From positions 5,598,501-5,662,500 of the forward strand of contig NC_019676.1 of NCBI RefSeq assembly GCF_000316625.1: a DNA stretch of 64,000 bases. Direction: 5' to 3'. Numbering within the stretch: position 1 is the first letter of the stretch; each line of letters starts with the position of its first letter. This document shows positions 56,300 to 64,000 of this stretch, one piece after another. This DNA is from Nostoc sp. PCC 7107 (GTDB lineage Bacteria > Cyanobacteriota > Cyanobacteriia > Cyanobacteriales > Nostocaceae). The position numbers were made by a program, and so were the translations under genes. The notes beneath the pieces were generated by a model. That model ran no database searches. It was not told the origin of the DNA and saw only the letters and a list, made by a program, of their open reading frames with translations.

Positions 56300-57415
56300 T
56301 TAGACTTTAGTTTTTGACCGATAAAAGGGACGTTTGACTACAATTGCGGGGTAAGCTTGACCACGAATTTCTACTTCTAACTGTTGACCAACCTTTGTTA
56401 GTTTGCTTGGAACATAGGCTAAGGCGACTGGATAACCAAGTGTAGGGGAGATAGTCCCGCTGGTAACTTCTCCGATAACTGTACCTGCTGATAAGACTTG
56501 GTAGCCGTGACGCGCTATATTACGTCCTTGCATTTGTAAACCTACGAGTCGGCGTTGCACTCCGTTGGCTTTTTGCTGTTCTAATACTGACCGACCAATA
56601 AAGTCACCTTTACTATCGAGGTGAACCAACCAGCCTAAACCTGCTTCTAGGGGTGAGGTGTTATCGTCGATATCTTGGCCATAAAGTGCCATTGCGGCTT
56701 CTAAACGCAGGGTATCTCTTGCACCCAGTCCACAGGGAACAACACCTGCGTTGTAGAGACTACGCCATAATTCTCTGCCTACTTCTGGGTCTACCATGAT
56801 TTCAAAACCATCTTCCCCGGTATAACCTGTACGGGCGATAAAGGCACTTTGACCAAGGATGGTTGTTTGTAAATGACCAAAGGCTTTAATTGGTTGTAAG
56901 TCTTCTGCAACAAATGGCTGGAGAAATTTAACAGCTTCTGGCCCTTGCAAGGCAATTAAAACTTTTTCGGGTGAGATGTCTTGAAATTGGATTTCATCTA
57001 AATTGAGGTTTTGCAATAGCCAGGTTTTATCTTTGGCTGTGGTCGCTGCATTGACAATGATCGCCACTTTCTCTTCACTTTGATAATAAACAATAATATC
57101 GTCAATAATTCCCCCTTGGGGATTCAACAGTACTGTATATTGCGCTTGGCCAGGTTGTAAGCGACTCAAGTCTGAAGGTACTAAACCCTGGAGTTGGTCT
57201 ATAGTTTTTTTCCCCTCCAGCGTGAATTTGCCCATGTGGGAAATATCAAACATCCCAGCAGCATTTCTCACCGCTTCGTGTTCGCTGGTAATACCGCTAT
57301 ATTGTACAGGCATTTCCCAACCACCAAAGCTGGTGAAGCGGGCTTTGAGTTCTACACCCATTTGATATAAAGGAGTTCGCGCCAAGGATGCGACGATGTT
57401 TTCTTGATTAGCCAC
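56300..57415 (-). CDS. gcvT: aminomethyltransferase, T protein
   Basis: A 371-residue protein: FTSFGGWEMPVQYSGI, GMFDISHMGKF, LDEIQFQDISP, GYTGEDGFEI and GLGARDTLRLEAAM are the tetrahydrofolate-binding and fold motifs. It makes methylene-tetrahydrofolate and ammonia. First gene of the T-H-P set. No riboswitch is seen in the 116 bases before it. Confidence 0.97.
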   Translation of the reverse strand: MANQENIVASLARTPLYQMGVELKARFTSFGGWEMPVQYSGITSEHEAVRNAAGMFDISHMGKFTLEGKKTIDQLQGLVPSDLSRLQPGQAQYTVLLNPQGGIIDDIIVYYQSEEKVAIIVNAATTAKDKTWLLQNLNLDEIQFQDISPEKVLIALQGPEAVKFLQPFVAEDLQPIKAFGHLQTTILGQSAFIARTGYTGEDGFEIMVDPEVGRELWRSLYNAGVVPCGLGARDTLRLEAAMALYGQDIDDNTSPLEAGLGWLVHLDSKGDFIGRSVLEQQKANGVQRRLVGLQMQGRNIARHGYQVLSAGTVIGEVTSGTISPTLGYPVALAYVPSKLTKVGQQLEVEIRGQAYPAIVVKRPFYRSKTKV

Positions 57416-57531
57416 AGGTAGTTATGCTCTTCAACATCTATATATCCTAAGTCAAGGCAGAAATTTTATACTTCAGACTTCAACCTAGTAATGTTATTTA
57501 TAGGAGTGTTGAGATTTGTTAAGAATACATT

Positions 57532-58026
57532 ATGAAATATTTCCGCATACTAGCTAGTTTTGTTTTAGCTATGGTTCTATTTTTATTTCCCTTGTCGGCG
57601 GAGGCTGCTAGTTCTTCGAGTATTACCCGTTCGGCTGGCGATGAAATTAAGGGAAAAGATTTTTCTGGTCAAAGTTTAGTTGGCAGTGAGTTTACCAACA
57701 TTGATTTAGAGAATGCTAACTTTAGCAATGCTGACTTACGTGGAGGCGTGTTTAACGGTATTGTCCTGGAAGGGGTGAATATGCACGGTGTAGATTTTAG
57801 CAATGGCATAGCTTATCTAGCCAGGTTCAAAAATGCTGATTTAAGTGATGCAGTTTTGACAGATGCGATGATGCTGCGATCGACCTTTGATAATGTGGAG
57901 ATTACAGGTGCAGATTTTACTAATGCAGTGTTAGATGGGACACAGGTGAAAAAACTCTGTGCTAAAGCTAGTGGTGTCAATTCTAAAACTAGTGTAGATA
58001 CACGCGAGTCTTTAGGTTGTAAGTAA
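57532..58026 (+). CDS. exported pentapeptide repeat protein
   Basis: A 164-residue protein with a signal peptide (1-25, cleaved near AEAASSS). Residues 42-145 are pentapeptide repeats of the A(D/N)LxX kind (LENANFSNADLRGGVFN, FKNADLSDAVLTDAM) that fold as a right-handed quadrilateral helix. Ends with two Cys (KKLCAK, LGCK), possibly a disulfide. Like lumenal pentapeptide proteins of cyanobacteria and chloroplasts; exact role unknown. It is divergent from gcvT. Confidence 0.85.
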   Translation: MKYFRILASFVLAMVLFLFPLSAEAASSSSITRSAGDEIKGKDFSGQSLVGSEFTNIDLENANFSNADLRGGVFNGIVLEGVNMHGVDFSNGIAYLARFKNADLSDAVLTDAMMLRSTFDNVEITGADFTNAVLDGTQVKKLCAKASGVNSKTSVDTRESLGCK

Positions 58027-58036
58027 AGTTATACAA

Positions 58037-58066
58037 ATAACCCTCCCAATATTTGGGAGGGTTATT
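58037..58066 (+). terminator. terminator of the pentapeptide gene
   Basis: AATAACCCTCCCA and TGGGAGGGTTATT pair perfectly around a short ATATT loop, 11 bases after the stop; the stem itself ends in TTATT. A strong hairpin. Confidence 0.85.
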
Positions 58067-58134
58067 AATGTCAATTTCATAACGCAGAGAAGCCGAATAA
58101 TATATCAAGTTTTAGGTGTTTGGTAGCGTTCTAT

Positions 58135-58479
58135 TTACTCTGGATTTGTCGCTTTATCATCTGTTAAGTGCAAAGTTCTTTCTATTTGAAATCTTTGTTC
58201 GACATTACGTAAAAAATAACCGTCTACCATTGCCGAACCTAATAATTTACCTAATTCTTCACGGCTAGTAGTAATAACAGTATTAAATCTGTCGTGAGGT
58301 AAATTTCCCAACATAGCCACAATAGCTTGTTGAATTAATTGTAAAACTTCGTGTGAATCTGGTTTAGAAAGTTGGACAACTGTGTCTCGATTTAGAGATT
58401 GAATATATTGCCAAAATTGATTTTGGTTAACATCTCCAGGCATAAAATTATCTGGCAGATGATAGGAAAGATTACTCAT
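58135..58479 (-). CDS. DUF760 domain protein
   Basis: A 114-residue protein. DUF760 pattern: FWQYIQSLNRDTVVQLSKP, EVLQLIQQAIVAMLGNLP, FNTVITTSREELGKLLGSAM, VDGYFLRNVEQR. Family conserved in cyanobacteria and plastids; function unknown. Convergent with the pentapeptide gene. Confidence 0.88.
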   Translation of the reverse strand: MSNLSYHLPDNFMPGDVNQNQFWQYIQSLNRDTVVQLSKPDSHEVLQLIQQAIVAMLGNLPHDRFNTVITTSREELGKLLGSAMVDGYFLRNVEQRFQIERTLHLTDDKATNPE

Positions 58480-58944
58480 AGTATTCTTATTTTTGGTTGC
58501 GCTTCACTATATTGAATTTATCAGTTTTTCTAGATCGAGAAAATTCAGATTAACCGAACATCCTCAATCTGGTTTTTTCTCCAGCTAAAATTTTGGTTTA
58601 TGAGTTAGCTCTCTTACTTGGTAATCAACAATATCTTTTTTCAATGTTATGTATCATCAATCACTCACTAAAATTTGAGCCAATAATATAAATTTTTGAC
58701 AAAATCTAGGCAAATACCAAATTAATTTGATAACATCATAAAACCGTTATTAGATGGCACAGGATATACCCTGTAAAACTATCTTGGCATCTACAGTTTG
58801 TTAATAGCTGTCAACTTGCTTATTAACTTACATCTACTGAATTTAGCCGTTTTGCTATAGCCTAATTGATTGTTTTAAGATTTTACTCTTCAGAAAAGCA
58901 TCTATCTCTATTGACCGCTACAAGTATTCAATTTGGAGACAGAC
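58480..58944. other. intergenic region, no gene seen
   Basis: A/T-rich, with no convincing frame, RNA or repeat. It should contain the promoters of DUF760 (left) and the BON lipoprotein (right). Confidence 0.35.
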
Positions 58945-59367
58945 ATGAAAAAGTTAATTCCGTTTATCATCAGTAGCATTCTGTTAGTTGGTGCTTTTGG
59001 TTGTCAAGAAACACCTAAAGATGCGGCTAAAACTCCTAGCACTAATAATGAAGCTTCCCCCGCATCAGTAAAACCTGCTTCACAGATTACTCAAACGACA
59101 GATAAAGCACCTAAAACGGCGGCAACAAAAAATACTCCTGTAACTACAAAATCTGAGGGTGAATTAAAAAAAGAAGTTACCAAAAAACTGAAAACAGACC
59201 TACCAAACAATAAATTAGAGGTGGAAGCAAAAGCAGATGAGATTGTAATTAAAGGTACTGCTGCTTCTAATACAGAATTACAGAAAGCCGAAAAATTAGT
59301 TAAGGAAGTCCAAGGTGTGAAGAGTGTAAAAATGGAAGCAAAAGTACTAGTACCAAACAAGATTTAA
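58945..59367 (+). CDS. BON-domain lipoprotein
   Basis: A 140-residue protein from the ATG at 58945 (GGAG site upstream). A lipoprotein-type signal ends at Cys20 (LVGAFGC), followed by a low-complexity Ala/Lys/Thr linker, then a BON domain (~75-138: ELKKEVTKKLKTDLPNNKLE, ADEIVIKGTAAS, VKEVQGVKSV). BON domains bind phospholipids or support outer-membrane stability. Probably attached to a membrane on the periplasmic side. Confidence 0.85.
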   Translation: MKKLIPFIISSILLVGAFGCQETPKDAAKTPSTNNEASPASVKPASQITQTTDKAPKTAATKNTPVTTKSEGELKKEVTKKLKTDLPNNKLEVEAKADEIVIKGTAASNTELQKAEKLVKEVQGVKSVKMEAKVLVPNKI

Positions 59368-59571
59368 ATCTAGCTAAAAATCAGCTTAACAGGACTACTA
59401 TCTCTGTAAGTCCTGTTTTTTATTGCTGATATTTTTGATTGATTATTTGATACGTGGACAAAGGTAAAGAATCATTACCGGATTCGATTAATTTGCATTT
59501 AACAGGGATTTACTGTATTTTGTCTATCACAACAGATTGTTGCTAACCTAAAGTTTAAATGTGAGGGTGCT

Positions 59572-60528
59572 ATGAATATAACTTTTGATTTAAAGTACTT
59601 ATCTAGATTCATAAACATAACTAAATATACTCAAGTAGCTATCCCGGTGATTAGTCTCGCGTTGGCAGGAATTATACCGAATGTGGCTACCGCCGAGACT
59701 GTAATGCAAAAAGTTGCGCGTACAGGGGTACTGACTGCGGGTACGAGTAAAGATGCACTGCCTTTTGCATATACAGATAACCAAGGTAAATTGACTGGTT
59801 ATTCGGTAGATATGTTGAATTTAATTAAACAACAATTAGAAAAACAATTAGGCAAAAAAATTCAATTAAAACTAGTTGGCGTGACTCCTGCACAGAGAAT
59901 TCCGAAAATAGTTAAGGGGGAAGTTGATATTGTTTGTGATGCTAGTAGTTTTACTTGGGAACGAGATAAAAAAGTTGATTTTTCCGTGAGTTATGGTGTG
60001 ACTGGGACGCAATTATTAGTGAAATCAGGAAGTAATCTTGGTTCTGCTGAGTCGTTGGTGGGTAAACGAATTGGTGTGTTAGCACAAACTACAAATGAAT
60101 TAGCAATTAAACAGGTGCAACCCCAAGCTAAATTGGTGTATTTCAAAAGTCGTGGAGAAGGATATGTGGCTTTAGAACAAGGCAAAATAGATGCTTTTGC
60201 CTCCGATAGTATTTTATTGGAGGGATGGTTGCAAAAGGCCAAAAATCCTGATAATTTTGCGATCGCACCTGATAGACCTTTTTCACGAGAAGGTATCGCT
60301 TGTATGGTTCCAGAGGATAATTCTAAGTTTCTCGACGCAGTAAATTACTCGCTAGTCAAGTTCATGCAAGGCTTTGTTAATGGCGAGAGTCAATATGTAG
60401 CTATTTTTGACCGTTGGTTTGGGCCGCAAGGTGCAGTTTTTCTGAATCGAGATTTACGTGATTTAACTGTGGAAACTATGCAATTGGTGATTGAATTTCG
60501 TGAGGAAATTCCGAAAAGAGAGTTTTGA
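59572..60528 (+). CDS. amino-acid-type ABC transporter substrate-binding protein
   Basis: A 318-residue periplasmic binding protein (SBP_bac_3). Signal sequence ends near VATAET (~43). Body: VMQKVARTGVLTAGTSKDAL, PFAYTDNQGKLTGYSVDMLN, RIPKIVKGEVDIVCDASSFT and GKRIGVLAQTTNEL. No permease or ATPase gene is next to it, so it is a solitary receptor, perhaps for another system. The amino acid bound cannot be predicted. Confidence 0.88.
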   Translation: MNITFDLKYLSRFINITKYTQVAIPVISLALAGIIPNVATAETVMQKVARTGVLTAGTSKDALPFAYTDNQGKLTGYSVDMLNLIKQQLEKQLGKKIQLKLVGVTPAQRIPKIVKGEVDIVCDASSFTWERDKKVDFSVSYGVTGTQLLVKSGSNLGSAESLVGKRIGVLAQTTNELAIKQVQPQAKLVYFKSRGEGYVALEQGKIDAFASDSILLEGWLQKAKNPDNFAIAPDRPFSREGIACMVPEDNSKFLDAVNYSLVKFMQGFVNGESQYVAIFDRWFGPQGAVFLNRDLRDLTVETMQLVIEFREEIPKREF

Positions 60529-60577
60529 TTAAGGGTGTGAGGGTGTAGGGAAAAAATAGATTACTCAGCACTCAGCA

Positions 60578-62563
60578 CTATTCAACATAGGCAGAAACTT
60601 GAGATTTACTCAATTCATGTACTAAACGATGTGCTTGGTGTAGGTAGAGGGGATGTTGCAGAGTGGCGGGTATTTGATTCATTAAAGTTCTCGCCAACTG
60701 CATATCGCAACCAGTGACGCGTGAAATCACAGCTGCGCCTTCAAAGGCGGCTTCTGGGGAAATGGTTTTTTCCACGCGCACCCAGCATTTACCTGTTTTG
60801 ATAGTTCCGCGTTCGACTGCTTGTAGTCCTTCAATGGTGGCTAAAACTATTAAGCGATCGCCCACAATTAATCTAATATCATCAGAAGGCATAAACTTGG
60901 GTGTATACTGGTTCCCTCTCAGATGGAAAATTGGCACTAGTCCGTAGCCATAAGCAACATCAGCGATTAATTTGCCATTGAGGGTGTCGTCAGCTTCAAT
61001 TTGATATTCGGTAACTAAAGTTGTCTGGTTATCTAAACGAAATAAATTTAAAATATTTTCGCCAAATGCTGCACCGACAAAAGCTTCGGCGGCTAATTCA
61101 TATACTCCCAAAACTCTCGCATAAGGTAGCAGGGTTGCCACATTTTCACTAAAGCCTGGGTCAAAGGTACGAATGACTAAGTTGGCTTTGGGGTTGACGG
61201 TGCGTGCTTTTAAGGCAATTTCTAAATTTGTCACTTCATCATCGGTGACGACAATAACACTTTTGGCAGTTTGAATGTTGACTTTAGTTAAAGCACTGTT
61301 GATGTTTCCCAAAACTAAGGGCATTTGGGGTAACATTCCCGGTTCGATATCTTTGGTATTTACACCTACCAAGGGTTGTTTGAGTTCTTGCAACAACTGG
61401 GCGACTCTTCGACCGACTCTCCCCATCCCAACTATGACTACATGGTCTGTTTTGGGAATGCGGGGACGACGTTTAGAAAACTGAAATCTCGCAGATAAAA
61501 CACGTTCGGTCATTAAAGCGTAGAGAATGCCGACAAACAGTGTACCAGTAATGCTCATGGTAATACTGAATAAATGCAGCCACCATGTAATTACAAAAGG
61601 TATTGTTTGCTGACCAAATAAATCACCATAGCCGCCGAGACTTAATACAAACGCCACATTCAGCGCATCTTGCCAAGTTATTTCGGGATACTGTGATTTA
61701 TAAAGCAGTGTTCCTAACAAGAACAAAATCACCAAAAATAATGCACCAACAAAAGCAACTCGACGGGTTTGAGTACTTTCTTCCCAAAACTGAGTTAATT
61801 TATGGCGGAGATTTTGCAATTTTATCTCAGTGACAATCTCATTCCAGAATTGTCCTAATGTGTGCATCTCTTTTGGGGAATGAGTAGTGAGATTTTCAGT
61901 TGCTTCTACATAGAAAATAGAGTCTCCGGGAATGACTTTTGCATCTGGTTTCCATTGATAGAAACCTTTGGGTAGAGGTTTTCCACCCCTAGCGTGGACA
62001 AGTACGCGGCGATGATTAGTATTAATTTCGGAAAGACAACAATGACTCCAACGATGGGAACCATTGATGTGTACTCCGAAAACTTGCAGTAAACGGTTAT
62101 CTAAATTAAAAAATCCTCTGGTTTCACAGCCTAATGCGGCTAAAGCAAAACTATTAGCTGGTAACTGCGTCGCTTCAAAGGCAATAAAATTCCCCAAACT
62201 TTGTTGTAGTAACTCATTCAGGTTATCTTGGGCGGAACGGATAACTAAACGAACTTGAGGATTAAGCGATCGCGCCGCAAATGCTGCGGCTATATTCACG
62301 CACTCATCACTTGTTACAATCAAAATAGCCCGACACTGTTTAATTCCGGCTTGTTCTAATATTTTTGGTTGGCGACAATCACCAGTGACTAATTTATCTA
62401 TACAATCTGGTAATTCAGGAATTTCCCAAGTTTGAGTTTTGATCTCTTCAATAGCATTGACTTTAACGCCAAATTCCTTTAGCAAAGATACGCAATATTG
62501 CCCTAAACTGCCCAGTCCACAAACCAAGAAAAAGTTCGTATCTATTGTTGTATTTTGTCCCAT
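60578..62563 (-). CDS. RCK-channel-RCK potassium channel-like protein
   Basis: A 661-residue protein with an unusual domain order. Residues ~10-225 form an RCK/TrkA-N domain (LVCGLGSLGQYCVSL nucleotide loop), then two membrane helices (~269-288 and ~322-350) with a pore loop between them (FVLSLGGYGDLFG, filter GGYGD instead of TVGYGD), then a second RCK domain with GMGRVG (379-384) and a TrkA-C-like part. A potassium channel gated by nucleotide or ions is likely; the altered filter leaves selectivity open. Confidence 0.85.
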   Translation of the reverse strand: MGQNTTIDTNFFLVCGLGSLGQYCVSLLKEFGVKVNAIEEIKTQTWEIPELPDCIDKLVTGDCRQPKILEQAGIKQCRAILIVTSDECVNIAAAFAARSLNPQVRLVIRSAQDNLNELLQQSLGNFIAFEATQLPANSFALAALGCETRGFFNLDNRLLQVFGVHINGSHRWSHCCLSEINTNHRRVLVHARGGKPLPKGFYQWKPDAKVIPGDSIFYVEATENLTTHSPKEMHTLGQFWNEIVTEIKLQNLRHKLTQFWEESTQTRRVAFVGALFLVILFLLGTLLYKSQYPEITWQDALNVAFVLSLGGYGDLFGQQTIPFVITWWLHLFSITMSITGTLFVGILYALMTERVLSARFQFSKRRPRIPKTDHVVIVGMGRVGRRVAQLLQELKQPLVGVNTKDIEPGMLPQMPLVLGNINSALTKVNIQTAKSVIVVTDDEVTNLEIALKARTVNPKANLVIRTFDPGFSENVATLLPYARVLGVYELAAEAFVGAAFGENILNLFRLDNQTTLVTEYQIEADDTLNGKLIADVAYGYGLVPIFHLRGNQYTPKFMPSDDIRLIVGDRLIVLATIEGLQAVERGTIKTGKCWVRVEKTISPEAAFEGAAVISRVTGCDMQLARTLMNQIPATLQHPLYLHQAHRLVHELSKSQVSAYVE

Positions 62564-62656
62564 TATCCCAAACCAAATAGTTGAGAAATTACAGGTAATA
62601 ATTTATTTCAATCTGTTATCAATTTGATGCTTAAAAAGTATTAGATACTTTGTTTG

Positions 62657-62731
62657 ATCCCCCCTATCCCCCCTTTTAAATTGGGAAATAATTCTTAAAG
62701 TTCCCCTTTTGAAGGGGGATTTAGGGGGATC
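62657..62731. repeat. palindromic repeat GATCCCCC...GGGGGATC
   Basis: GATCCCCCCTATCCCCCC and TTTAGGGGGATC ends with inner CCCCTTTTGAAGGGGG form nested stems. A small repeat frequent in cyanobacterial intergenic DNA; no coding capacity. Confidence 0.6.
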
Positions 62732-62862
62732 TATAAATCTTGTATACAATACCAACAACTTTTCAGACATCCTTTTAATAATTATTCCAACCCAAATAGC
62801 TTATTTTCAAATAAGGACTGGAAATGAAAAAAATATCTTTCTCATTTCCCATCCTCAAGTAA

Positions 62863-63999
62863 CTATCGCCAATCTTCCCAGTTTTGATTAAATATTGAAG
62901 TGTCAGGGAAGGCGGTAGGATTACCATTTTGCTCTAACAAGCGTTTCAATGCTTGCAGTTGTGGTTCTGGTTTGGGTAAATCATCCACTATTTGGTATGG
63001 TGCAATATTATTTTTTAAGGCGAAAGCTACTACAGTTCCCGCCGCAGCACCAGAAGACCATTCAAAGGAATGTACCCGATAAGCAGCCGCAGCAATATGA
63101 CTAGTAGCGATACTCTTACCACCAACGATTAAATTATCAATTTTTTGGGGAATCATTGCCCGTAGTGCAATTTGAAAAGGATAAGCTTGTCCCGCGCCGC
63201 GTCTTTCTCCAGGGCGTTCTTTGTTATCTGGGGTTTCTGGTGGACTTTGCACCATACAGGGGTGAAAGTCGATGGCGTAGTGACCGATACCTACTGCATC
63301 TGGGTAAATTGTCGAACGGCTGCGGCGTAATGCTTTATCTGGTGAGACTTGCCCAGTAATTACTGATGCGGCTTCTAAGCCTGCCAGTGTCGCTTTTAAC
63401 TGCCGATAAGTATCCGCCGTTAAAGTTTTGCGGTAGTACTCATCGTTGTAGTTGCGGCGAGAAATATCAACTTCCCAAATAGTAAAGCCTTGAGGCTGTC
63501 CCCAACTGGGGCGACCAATTATCCGCCTACCTTCTCGCATATAGGGATATTTTGATAAGCCGTGTACTGTTCCCATTGGCGATTTTAACCCGGTAAGTAA
63601 TCGATTTCGCGTTTGCGGTTCTTTCACACCCTTACCTAACTGAGAATCTGTGGTTCCAGCTACTAACCAGTAATAATATGCCAGGGCGTTTTCTTCACCT
63701 TTGCGGAGGGTTTCTGTTCTGAGTCCGCCCATCCAACCACCTGGTTTTAACTGTCCAGCCGCTTGCAGTTGTTGGCGAGTGTAAACTAAGTTATCTTTGG
63801 CGGTGCCTGGACGGTAATCGTTACCCCAAGTCCAGTTTTGCATGGAGATATCCCCTGGGGTGGGGGCGGTGAATCTCACGCCGTTGAATTGTGTGGGTTG
63901 CCCTGGGGTGGGGTTCCAGATGCGGCGGTAGGTAAAAACTAAACCAAAGTTGGCTAATCTTTTTAATTCATAGCTGAAATATGGTGAATACTGTAAATA
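62863..63999 (-). CDS. FAD-dependent oxidoreductase, N-terminus outside window
   Basis: C-terminal ~379 residues; the frame stays open to the window edge, so the FAD-binding GxGxxG start is not visible. Visible parts: GDISMQNWTWGNDYRPG, GIGHYAIDFHPC and DNLIVGGKSIATSHIAAAAY followed by SFEWSSGAAAGTVVAFAL, typical of the FAD_oxidored (PF12831-like) proteins. Substrate unknown. The apparent GTG start at 63879 is internal. Confidence 0.75.
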   Translation of the reverse strand, partial: YLQYSPYFSYELKRLANFGLVFTYRRIWNPTPGQPTQFNGVRFTAPTPGDISMQNWTWGNDYRPGTAKDNLVYTRQQLQAAGQLKPGGWMGGLRTETLRKGEENALAYYYWLVAGTTDSQLGKGVKEPQTRNRLLTGLKSPMGTVHGLSKYPYMREGRRIIGRPSWGQPQGFTIWEVDISRRNYNDEYYRKTLTADTYRQLKATLAGLEAASVITGQVSPDKALRRSRSTIYPDAVGIGHYAIDFHPCMVQSPPETPDNKERPGERRGAGQAYPFQIALRAMIPQKIDNLIVGGKSIATSHIAAAAYRVHSFEWSSGAAAGTVVAFALKNNIAPYQIVDDLPKPEPQLQALKRLLEQNGNPTAFPDTSIFNQNWEDWR

Positions 64000-64000
64000 G

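Noticed and set aside
57416-57531. Glycine riboswitch before gcvT
   Set aside because: The short leader shows no aptamer-like paired architecture; I could not find the conserved purine-rich core.
1-64000. tRNA, rRNA or other structured RNA genes
   Set aside because: None of the intergenic regions shows a cloverleaf, TTCGA-type loop or rRNA signature on reading; a covariance search could still find small RNAs.

Overview
The window looks like chromosome of a filamentous, heterocyst-type cyanobacterium (Nostoc/Anabaena/Calothrix group). The reasons are the very frequent HIP1 octamer GCGATCGC, cyanobacterial gene families (DciA with a zinc ribbon, ComFB/CdgR, a SigG-type ECF sigma, DUF760, DUF4112, DUF1565-SLH, Vipp1, PEP-CTERM proteins, menaquinone/phylloquinone genes) and the heptamer-type repeats and small palindromes between genes. 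The species cannot be read from the sequence alone. No rRNA, tRNA, CRISPR array or prophage was seen.

Region 1 (1-5.9 kb) is accessory DNA. It carries small toxin-antitoxin-type modules: a PIN/VapC toxin with a partner, BrnT/BrnA, a lone antitoxin-like gene, and two paralogous two-gene units made of a ~90-residue protein and a retropepsin-fold (DTG) aspartic protease. The modules are separated by sites that resemble integron attC sites. At four boundaries a ~65-nt HIP1-centred repeat begins exactly at the attC R' box, and two more degraded repeat copies lie in the same region. No integron integrase is visible. A 911-bp IS5-type element interrupts a TPR gene here.

Region 2 (5.9-29.3 kb) is mostly housekeeping or conserved: DoxX, ureidoglycolate lyase, mtnP, DUF1877, MscS channel, carotenoid oxygenase, recN, an ABC1/UbiB kinase, KGG stress protein, BrkB, DUF4112, an alpha/beta hydrolase, a DUF1565 protein with six SLH repeats, an RTX lipase, PhoX phosphatase, another SLH protein, and dxs.

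Region 3 (29.3-41.6 kb): a PAS-GGDEF diguanylate cyclase, a stand-alone receiver, two PEP-CTERM proteins, a class I aminotransferase, thioredoxin, tandem Vipp1/PspA, a membrane-anchored SPOR-like protein, DciA, an intact-looking IS630 element (TA target duplication, frameshifted transposase), and a Cys-rich small protein.

Region 4 (41.7-64 kb): menB, a DUF2887/Rpn-type nuclease, menD, folB, a GGCT-like protein, a sigma/anti-sigma pair, an L,D-transpeptidase, ComFB (c-di-GMP receptor family), an M23 peptidase, an AEC transporter, the complete glycine cleavage set gcvT-gcvH-gcvP in one direction, a lumenal pentapeptide protein, DUF760, a BON lipoprotein, a solitary solute-binding protein, an RCK-channel-RCK protein, and the C-terminal part of an FAD-dependent oxidoreductase cut by the window end.

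Functional links: menB and menD serve phylloquinone synthesis and dxs supplies isoprenoid precursors. GGDEF and ComFB could make and sense c-di-GMP. The sigma/anti-sigma pair, L,D-transpeptidase, M23 peptidase and Vipp1/PspA all concern the envelope. Names are assigned by recognising sequence motifs, with no database search.
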